Below are positions 1-6,126 of a stretch of 8,788 nt of DNA, piece after piece. Origin of the DNA: Oscillospiraceae bacterium (GTDB taxonomy: Bacteria; Bacillota; Clostridia; Oscillospirales; Oscillospiraceae); NCBI GenBank assembly GCA_031272845.1, contig JAISTA010000068.1:1-8788 (forward strand), written 5' to 3'. The position numbers were made by a program, and so were the translations under genes. Below the pieces are notes generated by a model that saw nothing but the letters and a program-made list of their open reading frames with translations, ran no database searches and was not told where the DNA came from. The first letter of the stretch is position 1. Each line of letters opens with the position of its first letter.

Positions 1-974
1 TCGGTGATATATACCGCCAGCTCAGAGCGGATTTTCCTCAGCGTGTTCGTTGTGCCGATTGAGTGCTGTACAAGCTGCTCGTATTTGTCCTTTGCTTCGG
101 GGGAAGACGCAAATGTAAACTCGCCGTCGTAATTGTCGCGCAAAAGCTGCGCCGTGTCGGCAACGGACTGATACGCCGGCACCAACGACGTTTTCAGCGC
201 ATCTGTGCCGCGCTGCTTATAATCCGCGATTGCGTCCTCCGTAAGCTCCGGGTGCTCCGCCGCAAAGCTGTCTACCTTGCCGATGAAAACCTCAAGCAAA
301 AACAGCTCCTCCGGATTTTCGGTTACAAGCAGGCACTGCTCAATTAGGTCGTCCGCCGCGCGGTCGCTCATCACGTAGCCCAGGTCGGCGCGCGCAAGCT
401 CATACTCATTTGTCTCGGCAAAAAAACGCGGCGTGTCAAGCAAAATGCCTATGTAATCATCAATATCCGCAGCCGTGTAGAAGCGGTATTCGTTGAGTAC
501 AAGCAGCAGCTGAATTCCGAGACTGTTCAGCGGCGCATACAGCTCCGAAAACATTGTGTCGTCGTTCAGCTCAAGGCTGCTTTGAAGCAAAAGCTCCCAG
601 TTATCGTAGGCGTACCTGTATTCCAAGCTTAGCTTATTGCGCGGGATTTCCCCAAGCCGGTCGAGATAGGCCTGATACATCGCTTCATATTCCGCGACAA
701 TATCGTCGCCGTAAACGCGGCCGAGCGTTGGCTCCGGGCGCTCAATTCCGCACCCCTCGGGGTAAGCCACGTTGAAATGCATATCGAGAGTTGATTTCTC
801 GGAGGTTTCTTTCAGATAGTCCTGCGCAAGCTCATCCAAAAGCACGTCGGCGCTGCCGACCGGCGCGCTCGGCTCCGGGCTAGTGCCGGGAAAAATTCTG
901 CCGCACGAAAATAAGCTTAAAACTAGCGCCGCCGCGATAACAAGCGCCGGCAGCCGGACCTTTAGGTTTTTCAT
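1..974 (-). CDS. DUF885-family lipoprotein, C-terminus cut off by window edge
   Basis: The frame is open from an ATG at 972-974 to the window edge, giving 324 codons without a stop. An AAGGA-type ribosome site lies 9 bases upstream. Residues 1-24 form a lipoprotein signal: basic start, hydrophobic core, then Leu-Phe-Ser-Cys with Cys24 as the lipidation site, so the protein should be anchored outside the cytoplasmic membrane. A Pro/Ser-rich tether follows. From about residue 45 the pattern fits the N-terminal half of clostridial DUF885 proteins: a DELAQDYL helix, THEN a TLDMHFNVAYPEGCGI segment ending in PTLG, a YAYDNWELLL helix, and a later DIDDYIGILLDTPRFF segment. DUF885 proteins are thought to be metallopeptidase-like; the putative catalytic region is C-terminal and lies outside the window, so activity cannot be judged here. 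The gene starts 57 bases after leuS ends, with no convincing promoter or terminator between them, so it is probably transcribed with leuS. Confidence 0.82.
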   Translation of the reverse strand, partial: MKNLKVRLPALVIAAALVLSLFSCGRIFPGTSPEPSAPVGSADVLLDELAQDYLKETSEKSTLDMHFNVAYPEGCGIERPEPTLGRVYGDDIVAEYEAMYQAYLDRLGEIPRNKLSLEYRYAYDNWELLLQSSLELNDDTMFSELYAPLNSLGIQLLLVLNEYRFYTAADIDDYIGILLDTPRFFAETNEYELARADLGYVMSDRAADDLIEQCLLVTENPEELFLLEVFIGKVDSFAAEHPELTEDAIADYKQRGTDALKTSLVPAYQSVADTAQLLRDNYDGEFTFASSPEAKDKYEQLVQHSIGTTNTLRKIRSELAVYIT

Positions 975-1031
975 TATAATGTTTCCTTTTGCGTTTGTTT
1001 TCCGTATCAGAAAGACCGCGTTTTCAGCGGG

Positions 1032-3458
1032 CTATCCCTTTATAATCAGGTTTACGAGCCGCCCCGGCACATATATCGTCCGCGCGAGCTCCCGCCCTTC
1101 TGTCAGCCGGGCGATTTTCTCGTCGGCAAGCGCCGCCGCGATTACTTCCTGTTCTCCCGCGTCCGCCGAAACGGTTATTGTGGTCTTAAGCTTGCCGCCC
1201 ACCTGAACCGCGATGTTAATGTCGCCGTCAGCAAGCTTTGTCTCGTCGTAATCAGGCCACGGCGCGGTTGAAGCAAGCCCCGAAAAGCCCTGTATCTCCC
1301 AAAGCTCCTCCGCAATGTGCGGCGCAAAGGGCGAGAGCAGCGACAACAGCGCGCGTATATCGCCGCGAGAGGGCTCCGCGTCCTGCGAGTAAAACTCGTT
1401 TACGAGCGACATTAAAGCGGCGATTGCGGTGTTGAACTTCATCGCCTCAATGTCCTCGCCGACCTTTTTTATCGTGCGGTTAACAGACTTTTCGTGCCTG
1501 GCAGACAGCGCGAAATCGTCTCCTGCGCGCCGCTCTTCCGTCAGATTCCATATCCTGTCGAGCAGGCGGCGGCAGCCCTTGACCGCGTCGGGCGACCAGG
1601 GCGCCGTCTTTTCAAAGTCGCCGATGAACATAATGTACAGGCGCAGCGTGTCCGCGCCCGTTTCCGCGATGACCTCGCCGGGATTTACGACATTTCCGCG
1701 CGATTTGGACATTTTCTGCCCGTCCGCGCCGAGAATCATGCCGTGGCTCGTGCGCTTTTTGTAAGGCTCCGCAGTTGGCGCAACGCCGATGTCGTACAGG
1801 AATTTGTGCCAGAAGCGCGAATACAAAAGGTGCAGCGTCGTATGCTCCATACCGCCGTTGTACCAGTCAACAGGCGTCCAGTAATCGAGCGCCTCACGTG
1901 AGGCAAGCGCCTCACTGTTCTTCGGGTCGGCATACCGCAGGAAATACCACGACGACCCCGCCCACTGCGGCATTGTGTCCGTCTCGCGCTTTGCGTCATG
2001 CCCGCACTTGGGACATTTTACATTGACCCAGTCCGTCATTTTGGACAGGGGGGATTCGCCGGTCGTCGTCGGCTCGTAGTTCTCGACCTCCGGCAATACA
2101 AGCGGCAGCTCGCTCTCCGGCAGCGGCACATAGCCGCAATGCTCGCAGTACACCATGGGAATCGGCTCGCCCCAGTAGCGCTGGCGGGCAAAAACCCAGT
2201 CACGAAGCTTAAAGTTCACCGTCTTATGGCCGAGACCGTTGCTCTCCAGCCATTCGGAGATCTTTTCCTTTGCCTGAGATACGGCAAGTCCGTTCAAAAA
2301 GCCGGAGTTGACCATCAGTCCCGTTTCACAGTCGGTAAACGCCTCTTTTTCAACGTCTCCGCCGGCCACGACCTCAATTATCGGCAGGCCGAACACCCTT
2401 GCAAACTCCCAGTCGCGCGTGTCGTGCCCCGGAACGGCCATAATCGCGCCCGTGCCGTAGGTCGCGAGCACATAGTCCGATATAAACACGGGGATTTTCT
2501 CACCGTTCGCGGGGTTTTCCGCCGTGATTCCCTCAAGGCGGACGCCTGTTTTGTCCTTGGCGGTTTCCGTGCGCTCAAAGTCCGATTTGCGCGCCGCCGC
2601 GTCACGGTAAGCCGTGACGGCCTCCGCGTTTTTGATTGCGCCGGATGTGAGCCAGCGATCAACAAACGCGTGCTCCGGCGAGATTACCATATACGTCACG
2701 CCGAAGAGCGTATCAGGGCGCGTTGTGAAAACAGTCAGCTTGTCGCCTGTTTCAGGCACGGCAAAATTGACCTCCGCGCCTGTTGACTTCCCGATCCAGT
2801 TTTTCTGCTGAACCTTTACGCGCTCGATAAAGTCCACCGTGTCGAGGTCGTCCAAAAGCCGCTCGGCGTATTCCGTGATTTTCAGCATCCACTGGCTTTT
2901 CTCGCGCCGCACAACGGCCGCGCCGCAGCGCTCGCACACGCCGCCCTGAGCCTCCTCGTTCGCCAAAACGCAGTTGCAGGAGGGGCACCAGTTCACAGGC
3001 ATTTTCTGCTTGTAGGCAAGGCCCTTTTCAAACATTTTGATAAAGATCCACTGCGTCCACTTGTAGTAGGCGGGGTCGGTGGTCTCAACCGCGCGGTCCC
3101 AGTCAAAGCTGTAGCCCAGCGCCTTTAGCTGCTGCGTAAACCGCGCTATGTTGCGCTTTGTAACGTCCGCCGGGTGCACCTTGTTTTTTATAGCGAAGTT
3201 TTCGGTCGGCAGGCCGAACGAGTCAAACCCGATGGGAAACAGCACGTTCTGATCCAGCTTGCGCCGCCGCCGAGCGACAATGTCCATCGCGGTGTAAGGC
3301 CGCGCGTGGCCGACGTGCAGCCCGTCGCCCGAGGGGTAGGGAAACTCAATCAGCGCGTAGAACTTTTCCTTTGAGGTATCCTCGCCGGCTGAAAAGGTCT
3401 TGTGCTCGTCCCAATAGGACTGCCACTTTCCTTCGATTTCAGAAAAATTGTATTTCAT
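1032..3458 (-). CDS. leuS: Leucyl-tRNA synthetase (LeuRS)
   Basis: Class I aminoacyl-tRNA synthetase that charges tRNA-Leu with leucine in the cytoplasm. The protein is 808 residues, the usual bacterial LeuRS length. Visible landmarks are the HIGH-type motif HVGH at 48-51 inside PYPSGDGLHVGH, a Cys cluster at 158-178 (CPSC...CERC), the CP1 editing domain with TTRPDT at 245-250 and GHDTRDW near 345-350, a second four-Cys cluster (438/441 and 482/485), DWYNGGMEHTTLHLLYSRFW at 531-550, the KMSKS loop at 582-586, and the C-terminal anticodon-binding and tail domains. The ATG at 3456-3458 is chosen over a start 30 codons upstream (3548). It gives the family's MKYNFSEIE-type N-terminus, has AGGAG nine bases upstream, and leaves the attenuator outside the protein. 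All catalytic elements look intact. Expression is probably set by the leader at 3459-3642. A DUF885 lipoprotein gene follows downstream. Confidence 0.98.
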   Translation of the reverse strand: MKYNFSEIEGKWQSYWDEHKTFSAGEDTSKEKFYALIEFPYPSGDGLHVGHARPYTAMDIVARRRRKLDQNVLFPIGFDSFGLPTENFAIKNKVHPADVTKRNIARFTQQLKALGYSFDWDRAVETTDPAYYKWTQWIFIKMFEKGLAYKQKMPVNWCPSCNCVLANEEAQGGVCERCGAAVVRREKSQWMLKITEYAERLLDDLDTVDFIERVKVQQKNWIGKSTGAEVNFAVPETGDKLTVFTTRPDTLFGVTYMVISPEHAFVDRWLTSGAIKNAEAVTAYRDAAARKSDFERTETAKDKTGVRLEGITAENPANGEKIPVFISDYVLATYGTGAIMAVPGHDTRDWEFARVFGLPIIEVVAGGDVEKEAFTDCETGLMVNSGFLNGLAVSQAKEKISEWLESNGLGHKTVNFKLRDWVFARQRYWGEPIPMVYCEHCGYVPLPESELPLVLPEVENYEPTTTGESPLSKMTDWVNVKCPKCGHDAKRETDTMPQWAGSSWYFLRYADPKNSEALASREALDYWTPVDWYNGGMEHTTLHLLYSRFWHKFLYDIGVAPTAEPYKKRTSHGMILGADGQKMSKSRGNVVNPGEVIAETGADTLRLYIMFIGDFEKTAPWSPDAVKGCRRLLDRIWNLTEERRAGDDFALSARHEKSVNRTIKKVGEDIEAMKFNTAIAALMSLVNEFYSQDAEPSRGDIRALLSLLSPFAPHIAEELWEIQGFSGLASTAPWPDYDETKLADGDINIAVQVGGKLKTTITVSADAGEQEVIAAALADEKIARLTEGRELARTIYVPGRLVNLIIKG

Positions 3459-3514
3459 TATAGGTAACTCCTGTTTGTTGCGGGTGTGACGGGTAAAGCG
3501 CTTGACTATACAAT

Positions 3515-3536
3515 AAAAAAAGCCCCGTGCGGAGCC
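3515..3536 (-). terminator. Intrinsic terminator (attenuator) in the leuS leader
   Basis: On the minus strand GCTCC-GCAC-GGGGC forms a five-pair hairpin (one G-U pair) directly followed by seven U residues. It sits between the leuS promoter and the leuS start, 56 bases before the ATG, so it can only act as premature termination of the leuS transcript. Its left arm overlaps the right arm of a competing hairpin (3530-3566). Confidence 0.7.
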
Positions 3537-3566
3537 GTAATTATGCACACCCGAATAAAGGCTCCG
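3530..3566 (-). promoter_or_regulatory. Candidate antiterminator hairpin of the leuS leader
   Basis: CGGAGCC (3566-3560, read on the minus strand) is perfectly complementary to GGCTCCG (3536-3530). An inner UUAU/AUAA helix can extend it. The right arm contains the left arm of the terminator hairpin, so the two structures exclude each other, as in a transcription attenuator. No T-box consensus (AGGGTGG followed by ACC) or TGGN bulge is present in this hairpin, so it is not a recognisable tRNA-binding antiterminator. The pairing is visible in the sequence; its regulatory role is inferred. Confidence 0.55.
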
Positions 3567-3571
3567 TCAGT

Positions 3572-3634
3572 TTATGCTCGGAACCCGCTAAGTCGCGCGG
3601 CGAATATGAAATTGCGCACAGCTGTAAATTTCAT
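3572..3634 (-). CDS. Candidate 20-codon leader peptide upstream of leuS
   Basis: A short ORF starts at ATG 3632-3634 and stops at TAA 3572-3574, encoding 20 residues beginning MKFTAVRN and ending LSGFRA. It has one leucine codon (CTT at 3590-3592, codon 15) and three arginine codons. The promoter -10 box ends only 8 bases upstream of the ATG, so the message would be nearly or fully leaderless with no ribosome site. The ATG also lies in an eight-pair hairpin (ATGAAATT with AATTTCAT, 3627-3634 and 3606-3613). The stop codon lies five bases before the antiterminator left arm. A ribosome finishing the peptide would cover that arm and favour termination, while one stalled at the Leu codon would leave it free. 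That geometry suits leucine-responsive attenuation. A single Leu codon and the missing ribosome site make it uncertain. Confidence 0.3.
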   Translation of the reverse strand: MKFTAVRNFIFAARLSGFRA

Positions 3635-3642
3635 TATAGGCT

Positions 3643-3672
3643 AGTATATCCGAAAAGAACGGGAATTGTCAA
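3643..3672 (-). promoter_or_regulatory. Sigma-A promoter for leuS
   Basis: On the minus strand TTGACA (3672-3667) is followed after 18 bases by TATACT (3648-3643). That is a perfect -35 box and a -10 box with one mismatch. The start of transcription is expected near 3634-3637, giving a leader of about 175-180 bases before the leuS ATG. Confidence 0.85.
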
Positions 3673-3895
3673 TTGGTAAATATAGTCAGCCAAGCCGAAC
3701 GGCGCTCCGGATTTGCGAGGACATTTTTTGGAGTGGCAAGAGATGGCGGCAGCCGTGCTGCAGTCCTGCAAGGACGACGATACCGCACCACAAAAAACAG
3801 ACCGGAAAGGCGTTACGCCATTCGGCTTTGCAAGTATAATGCAAACTGCATTTTATCGCAGCAGTGCGGCAAAAACAGCCGCCGCCGCGCGTTTT
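3673..3895. other. Intergenic region between nrdR end and leuS promoter, no gene seen
   Basis: About 220 bases with no convincing coding frame. Just after the nrdR stop a minus-strand GCGGC-TGTTTTT-GCCGC hairpin (five pairs) could weakly end nrdR transcription, but no U-run follows it. Further on are a TTTGCA/TGCAAA inverted repeat (3827-3845), a GGCGT/ACGCC repeat near 3808-3818, and GCAGC-CGT-GCTGC at 3749-3761. None is followed by the U-run of a good terminator. I recognise no known RNA family here. Confidence 0.5.
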
Positions 3896-4522
3896 TCAAC
3901 CGCCTACTACATCCAGCGGCGGCTTTTCAAAGTCGCGGCGCTGCCGGCTCTGACGGCGCGGCGCGGGCGCGGGCTTCGGTTTTTCCTCTTTCTCCGCAGC
4001 GGGAGTCTCCTCAGACGGCTCCGGCACGGGTTCCTCCGGAACATTAGGCGCGGGTACGGCCGGCTTTTCCTGCATAAGGCTGAGCAGCTCGGCGTAAAAC
4101 TCTGTTACGTTTGTGAAGTTGCGGTACACGGAAACAAACCGCACATACGCCACATCATCCAGTCCCTTCAGGTGGTTCAGCACCATTTTGCCGATTTCCT
4201 CGGAGCGCACCTCACCATAGCCGCCGGCATAAAGCTCCTGCTCAATGTCGTTTGCGGCTTCCTCAAGCTTTTTTACGGGAATAGGCAGATTCGCGCAGGC
4301 GCGGAGCATACCAGAAAGCAGCTTGTCATTCGAAAAGGGCTGGCGCGTATCGTCCTTTTTAATGACCATAAGGTTTTGCTGCTCTACCCGCTCGTACGTC
4401 GTAAAGCGCTTGCCGCAGCTTTCGGCAAGGCATTCGCGTCTTCTTCTTATGATGTTTGTTTCCCGGTTGTCGCGGCTGTCCGTAACCTTAGACTCCGGAA
4501 ATCCGCAAAAAGGACAACGCAT
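3896..4522 (-). CDS. nrdR: Transcriptional repressor NrdR with extended C-terminus
   Basis: NrdR is the nucleotide-sensing repressor of ribonucleotide reductase genes. The 208-residue protein starts at ATG 4520-4522, giving the family's MRCPFCG N-terminus, with purine-rich AAAGGAAAGGG about 8 bases upstream. An upstream GTG at 4555 is less likely. The zinc ribbon uses Cys3 and Cys6 plus Cys31 and Cys36; the RRRREC and GKRFTTYERVE signatures are intact. Residues about 49-140 form the ATP-cone that binds ATP/dATP. Two things are odd. The second zinc knuckle reads C-L-A-E-S-C, with four residues between cysteines instead of the usual two. Residues about 152-208 form a Pro/Glu/Lys-rich then Arg-rich tail beyond the usual length of roughly 150-160. 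No NrdR box is visible at its own upstream region. It may be read from its own weak promoter or through from the genes upstream (130-base gap). Confidence 0.96.
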   Translation of the reverse strand: MRCPFCGFPESKVTDSRDNRETNIIRRRRECLAESCGKRFTTYERVEQQNLMVIKKDDTRQPFSNDKLLSGMLRACANLPIPVKKLEEAANDIEQELYAGGYGEVRSEEIGKMVLNHLKGLDDVAYVRFVSVYRNFTNVTEFYAELLSLMQEKPAVPAPNVPEEPVPEPSEETPAAEKEEKPKPAPAPRRQSRQRRDFEKPPLDVVGG

Positions 4523-4652
4523 ATTTCGTTCCCTTTCCTTTGCGGCGCAAAACACGCAATTTCGCCGCTGTATACTTAAAAGCCGTGAGCGCAGCCGTGC
4601 TGCGGCGTCCTAGAACAACTGTCTACCGGAAGCCGCAGCGCGGCAATATGCT
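4523..4652. other. Gap upstream of nrdR with hairpins, possible weak terminator
   Basis: This 130-base gap separates nrdR from the split-barrel gene upstream of it. On the minus strand it holds GCCGC-GCT-GCGGC (4632-4644) just after the previous stop, and CGCAGC-ACG-GCTGCG (4590-4604), a perfect six-pair stem followed a few bases later by CGGCTTTT. Either could weakly end the upstream transcript. TATACA near 4570 resembles a -10 box, but no matching -35 box is seen. Confidence 0.35.
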
Positions 4653-5048
4653 CTAGAGCTTATATTCCTGTTTGTCGCCCGGCTGGAAGGACTCGATTGT
4701 AGCGGACGCGTCCTTAAGCCAAAGCACCTGATTGTTGCCGTCTCCGGCTTTGTAGCGATCCTGCAAGAACGGATATGCCGCGAGCATGTGGCGCTCAGCC
4801 TCAATATCCGTGTCGTCAACCGCCGTTCCGGCAAGGCGAATCCACTTGCCGCCGGAAAAGGCGCAAAGCTCAACCTTGGGGTTTTTCTTTATCTGCTCGG
4901 AAACGGGCTTTGAACGCGCCGTTTGGATGTACAGACGGCCGTTGTACACATCGACAGTGCCGAAAGGACGCACTCGGGGCTGGTCTCCGTCCGCCGTCGC
5001 GAGATAGTAGGTTCCCGCAGTCTTTAAGAATTCATATACTTCGTTCAT
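4653..5048 (-). CDS. Pyridoxamine 5'-phosphate oxidase-family (FMN split-barrel) protein
   Basis: A 131-residue protein of the small, single-domain PNPOx-like split-barrel group common in gut anaerobes. The N-terminus MNEVYEFLKTAGTYYLAT, then DGDQPRVRPFG and the YNGRLYIQTARSKPVSEQI strand-helix match this group, where the region around RPFG and the following Thr/Lys residues binds the FMN phosphate. Members reduce or bind flavin-linked substrates; the substrate here is unknown, and true vitamin B6 oxidase activity should not be assumed because full PdxH proteins are longer. It is cytoplasmic, with no signal or membrane segment. The ATG at 5046-5048 has AGGAG seven bases upstream. It lies 37 bases after the DUF975 gene with no terminator between, so the two likely form an operon. 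Confidence 0.9.
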   Translation of the reverse strand: MNEVYEFLKTAGTYYLATADGDQPRVRPFGTVDVYNGRLYIQTARSKPVSEQIKKNPKVELCAFSGGKWIRLAGTAVDDTDIEAERHMLAAYPFLQDRYKAGDGNNQVLWLKDASATIESFQPGDKQEYKL

Positions 5049-5085
5049 TTTAGTTCTCCTGTAGGTTTACTGTAATAATTAATTG

Positions 5086-5889
5086 TTATTTCAGATACAA
5101 ATCGTCGTTCTGCGTGTGCGAATTGCGGAGCAAATCGTCGTAAAACCCGGCTGTCGAGAGATACACATACGGCAGAAGGAACAAATTTGTGACAATGGGA
5201 ATGACGTATCCGCCGATGTAACTGCCGACGCCGGTAATTAGAAGCGCGGTATACATCAGGAGCGACGCCAGCAGATACCAGCCGATAAAAGACAGCCTCA
5301 GCACGAAATAACTGCCCTCATATCCGCGCATTATGCGTTTTGATTCACGGATACACTCAAGAGCGGAGTATTCCGGGTGGTCGTACAATATATAGACTGC
5401 CTGCGAATATCGCAGCGCGGCGAAGATGCCCGGCACCAAAAACAGCAGCGACCACAGGTAGGTGAACACATTTTGCAGAATAATCAGAACGGCAAGCTTT
5501 CCGGTTTTTGAAAAGACCGCGAAGATGGAAGAAGGTGCGGGCTCGTCTCCTCGCTTGGAGCTCAGAAGAAACCATTTGTATCCGGCAAACAGTATCTGAA
5601 GCAGAAGCCCGACGACAATAGAAATCGCGATGCCGACAGGGTTAAGCAGCCGGAAAATGTCGCTGTAATATTCATTAATATCAAACCTTGTGGCGGCGCT
5701 TAAATCCTTTGCTATACTGTTGAGCATGTCGGTAATATATTCCAAAACGCGGCTTGTACCCATTGCGTATGAGCTGAATTCATTGACCGCCAGCGCCAAA
5801 ACGGCATAAATAAGCGACGCGGTTAAAACAGCCTTGAACCGCCGCCGAAAAACATCCTTTGCCTGGCTTTTAAGATCTTGTCTGGTCAC
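5086..5889 (-). CDS. DUF975-family integral membrane protein
   Basis: A 267-residue membrane protein whose function is not established for the family. The DUF975 pattern is clear: an MTRQDLKSQAKDVFRRRF-type basic N-terminus, then about five hydrophobic segments (roughly 19-37, 83-105, 131-153, 197-219 and 223-248). Between the third and fourth lies the diagnostic block VPGIFAALRYSQAVYILYD, then a HPEYSALECIRESKRIMRGYEG stretch and LSFIGW at 199-204. The start is GTG at 5887-5889, supported by AAGGAG eight bases upstream (5898-5903) and the family-typical first residues. It is the first gene after the promoter at 5996-6024, with a 5' leader of about 100 bases, and is followed 37 bases later by the split-barrel gene. 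Its promoter faces away from that of ftsZ. Confidence 0.92.
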   Translation of the reverse strand: MTRQDLKSQAKDVFRRRFKAVLTASLIYAVLALAVNEFSSYAMGTSRVLEYITDMLNSIAKDLSAATRFDINEYYSDIFRLLNPVGIAISIVVGLLLQILFAGYKWFLLSSKRGDEPAPSSIFAVFSKTGKLAVLIILQNVFTYLWSLLFLVPGIFAALRYSQAVYILYDHPEYSALECIRESKRIMRGYEGSYFVLRLSFIGWYLLASLLMYTALLITGVGSYIGGYVIPIVTNLFLLPYVYLSTAGFYDDLLRNSHTQNDDLYLK

Positions 5890-5995
5890 CGTGTGCGCTC
5901 CTTAGAGGTTGTGAAATGAGGCGTGAGTTATTTTTGCCGGCGCGGCAATCACAAAAATATTTGCGCCGCGAAGGGCTAATAATCTAGCTTAGCTT

Positions 5996-6024
5996 ATTTT
6001 ACCAAAGGAATCAGCGGATGTCAA
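5996..6024 (-). promoter_or_regulatory. Sigma-A promoter for the DUF975 operon
   Basis: On the minus strand TTGACA (6024-6019) and TAAAAT (6001-5996) are separated by 17 bases. Transcription should start near 5989, giving a leader of about 100 bases. That leader contains a GCTAA/TTAGC inverted repeat and a GCGGC/GCCGC inverted repeat, of unknown meaning. Confidence 0.85.
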
Positions 6025-6099
6025 GAATTTGTTTTTGCTTGCGGCAGGTATGCGGCGCGCGCCGCGAATATGCTGCCCTCAAAAAGATTTTCTTGACAT
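6018..6099. repeat. Nested inverted repeats centred between divergent promoters
   Basis: GCGGCGCGCGCCGC at 6052-6065 is a perfect 14-bp palindrome centred at 6058.5. ATGTCAAGAA (6018-6027) and TTCTTGACAT (6090-6099), which contain the two -35 boxes, are perfect 10-bp inverted repeats with the same centre. GGCAG (6043-6047) and CTGCC (6073-6077) form another, slightly offset pair. This could be an operator for a dimeric regulator controlling both directions, or a supercoiling-sensitive cruciform. The symmetry is seen directly; the function is not known. Confidence 0.6.
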
Positions 6100-6121
6100 T
6101 ACCGATATTTTGTTATATAAT
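6093..6121 (+). promoter_or_regulatory. Consensus sigma-A promoter for ftsZ
   Basis: TTGACA (6093-6098), exactly 17 bases, then TATAAT (6116-6121): both hexamers match the consensus perfectly. Transcription is expected near 6127-6129. Strong constitutive expression would suit ftsZ. Confidence 0.92.
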
Positions 6122-6126
6122 TCACG

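Noticed and set aside
1016..1030. Terminator between leuS and the lipoprotein gene
   Set aside because: Only a four-pair CCGC/GCGG stem with an interrupted T-run follows; too weak to call.
883..1206. Plus-strand ORF across the leuS/lipoprotein junction
   Set aside because: It overlaps two clear minus-strand genes and has no supporting signals.
1998..2786. 262-codon plus-strand ORF antisense to leuS
   Set aside because: It is a mirror of the leuS codon pattern in a GC-rich gene, with arginine- and alanine-rich low-complexity protein and no family resemblance.
3459..3548. LeuRS start 30 codons upstream at 3548
   Set aside because: It would translate through the terminator region, has no ribosome site, and adds residues not found in LeuRS. 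The ATG at 3458 has AGGAG and the family N-terminus.
3459..3642. A T-box riboswitch upstream of leuS
   Set aside because: The position fits, but the AGGGTGG..ACC consensus and TGGN bulge are absent, and the leader is too short for a standard stem I to III layout.
3834..3839. Plus-strand TATAAT as a promoter
   Set aside because: No acceptable -35 box at 16-18 bases and no plus-strand gene downstream.
3713..4579. 288-codon plus-strand ORF antisense to nrdR
   Set aside because: nrdR on the other strand has unmistakable family motifs. This ORF has no ribosome site and no recognisable domain.
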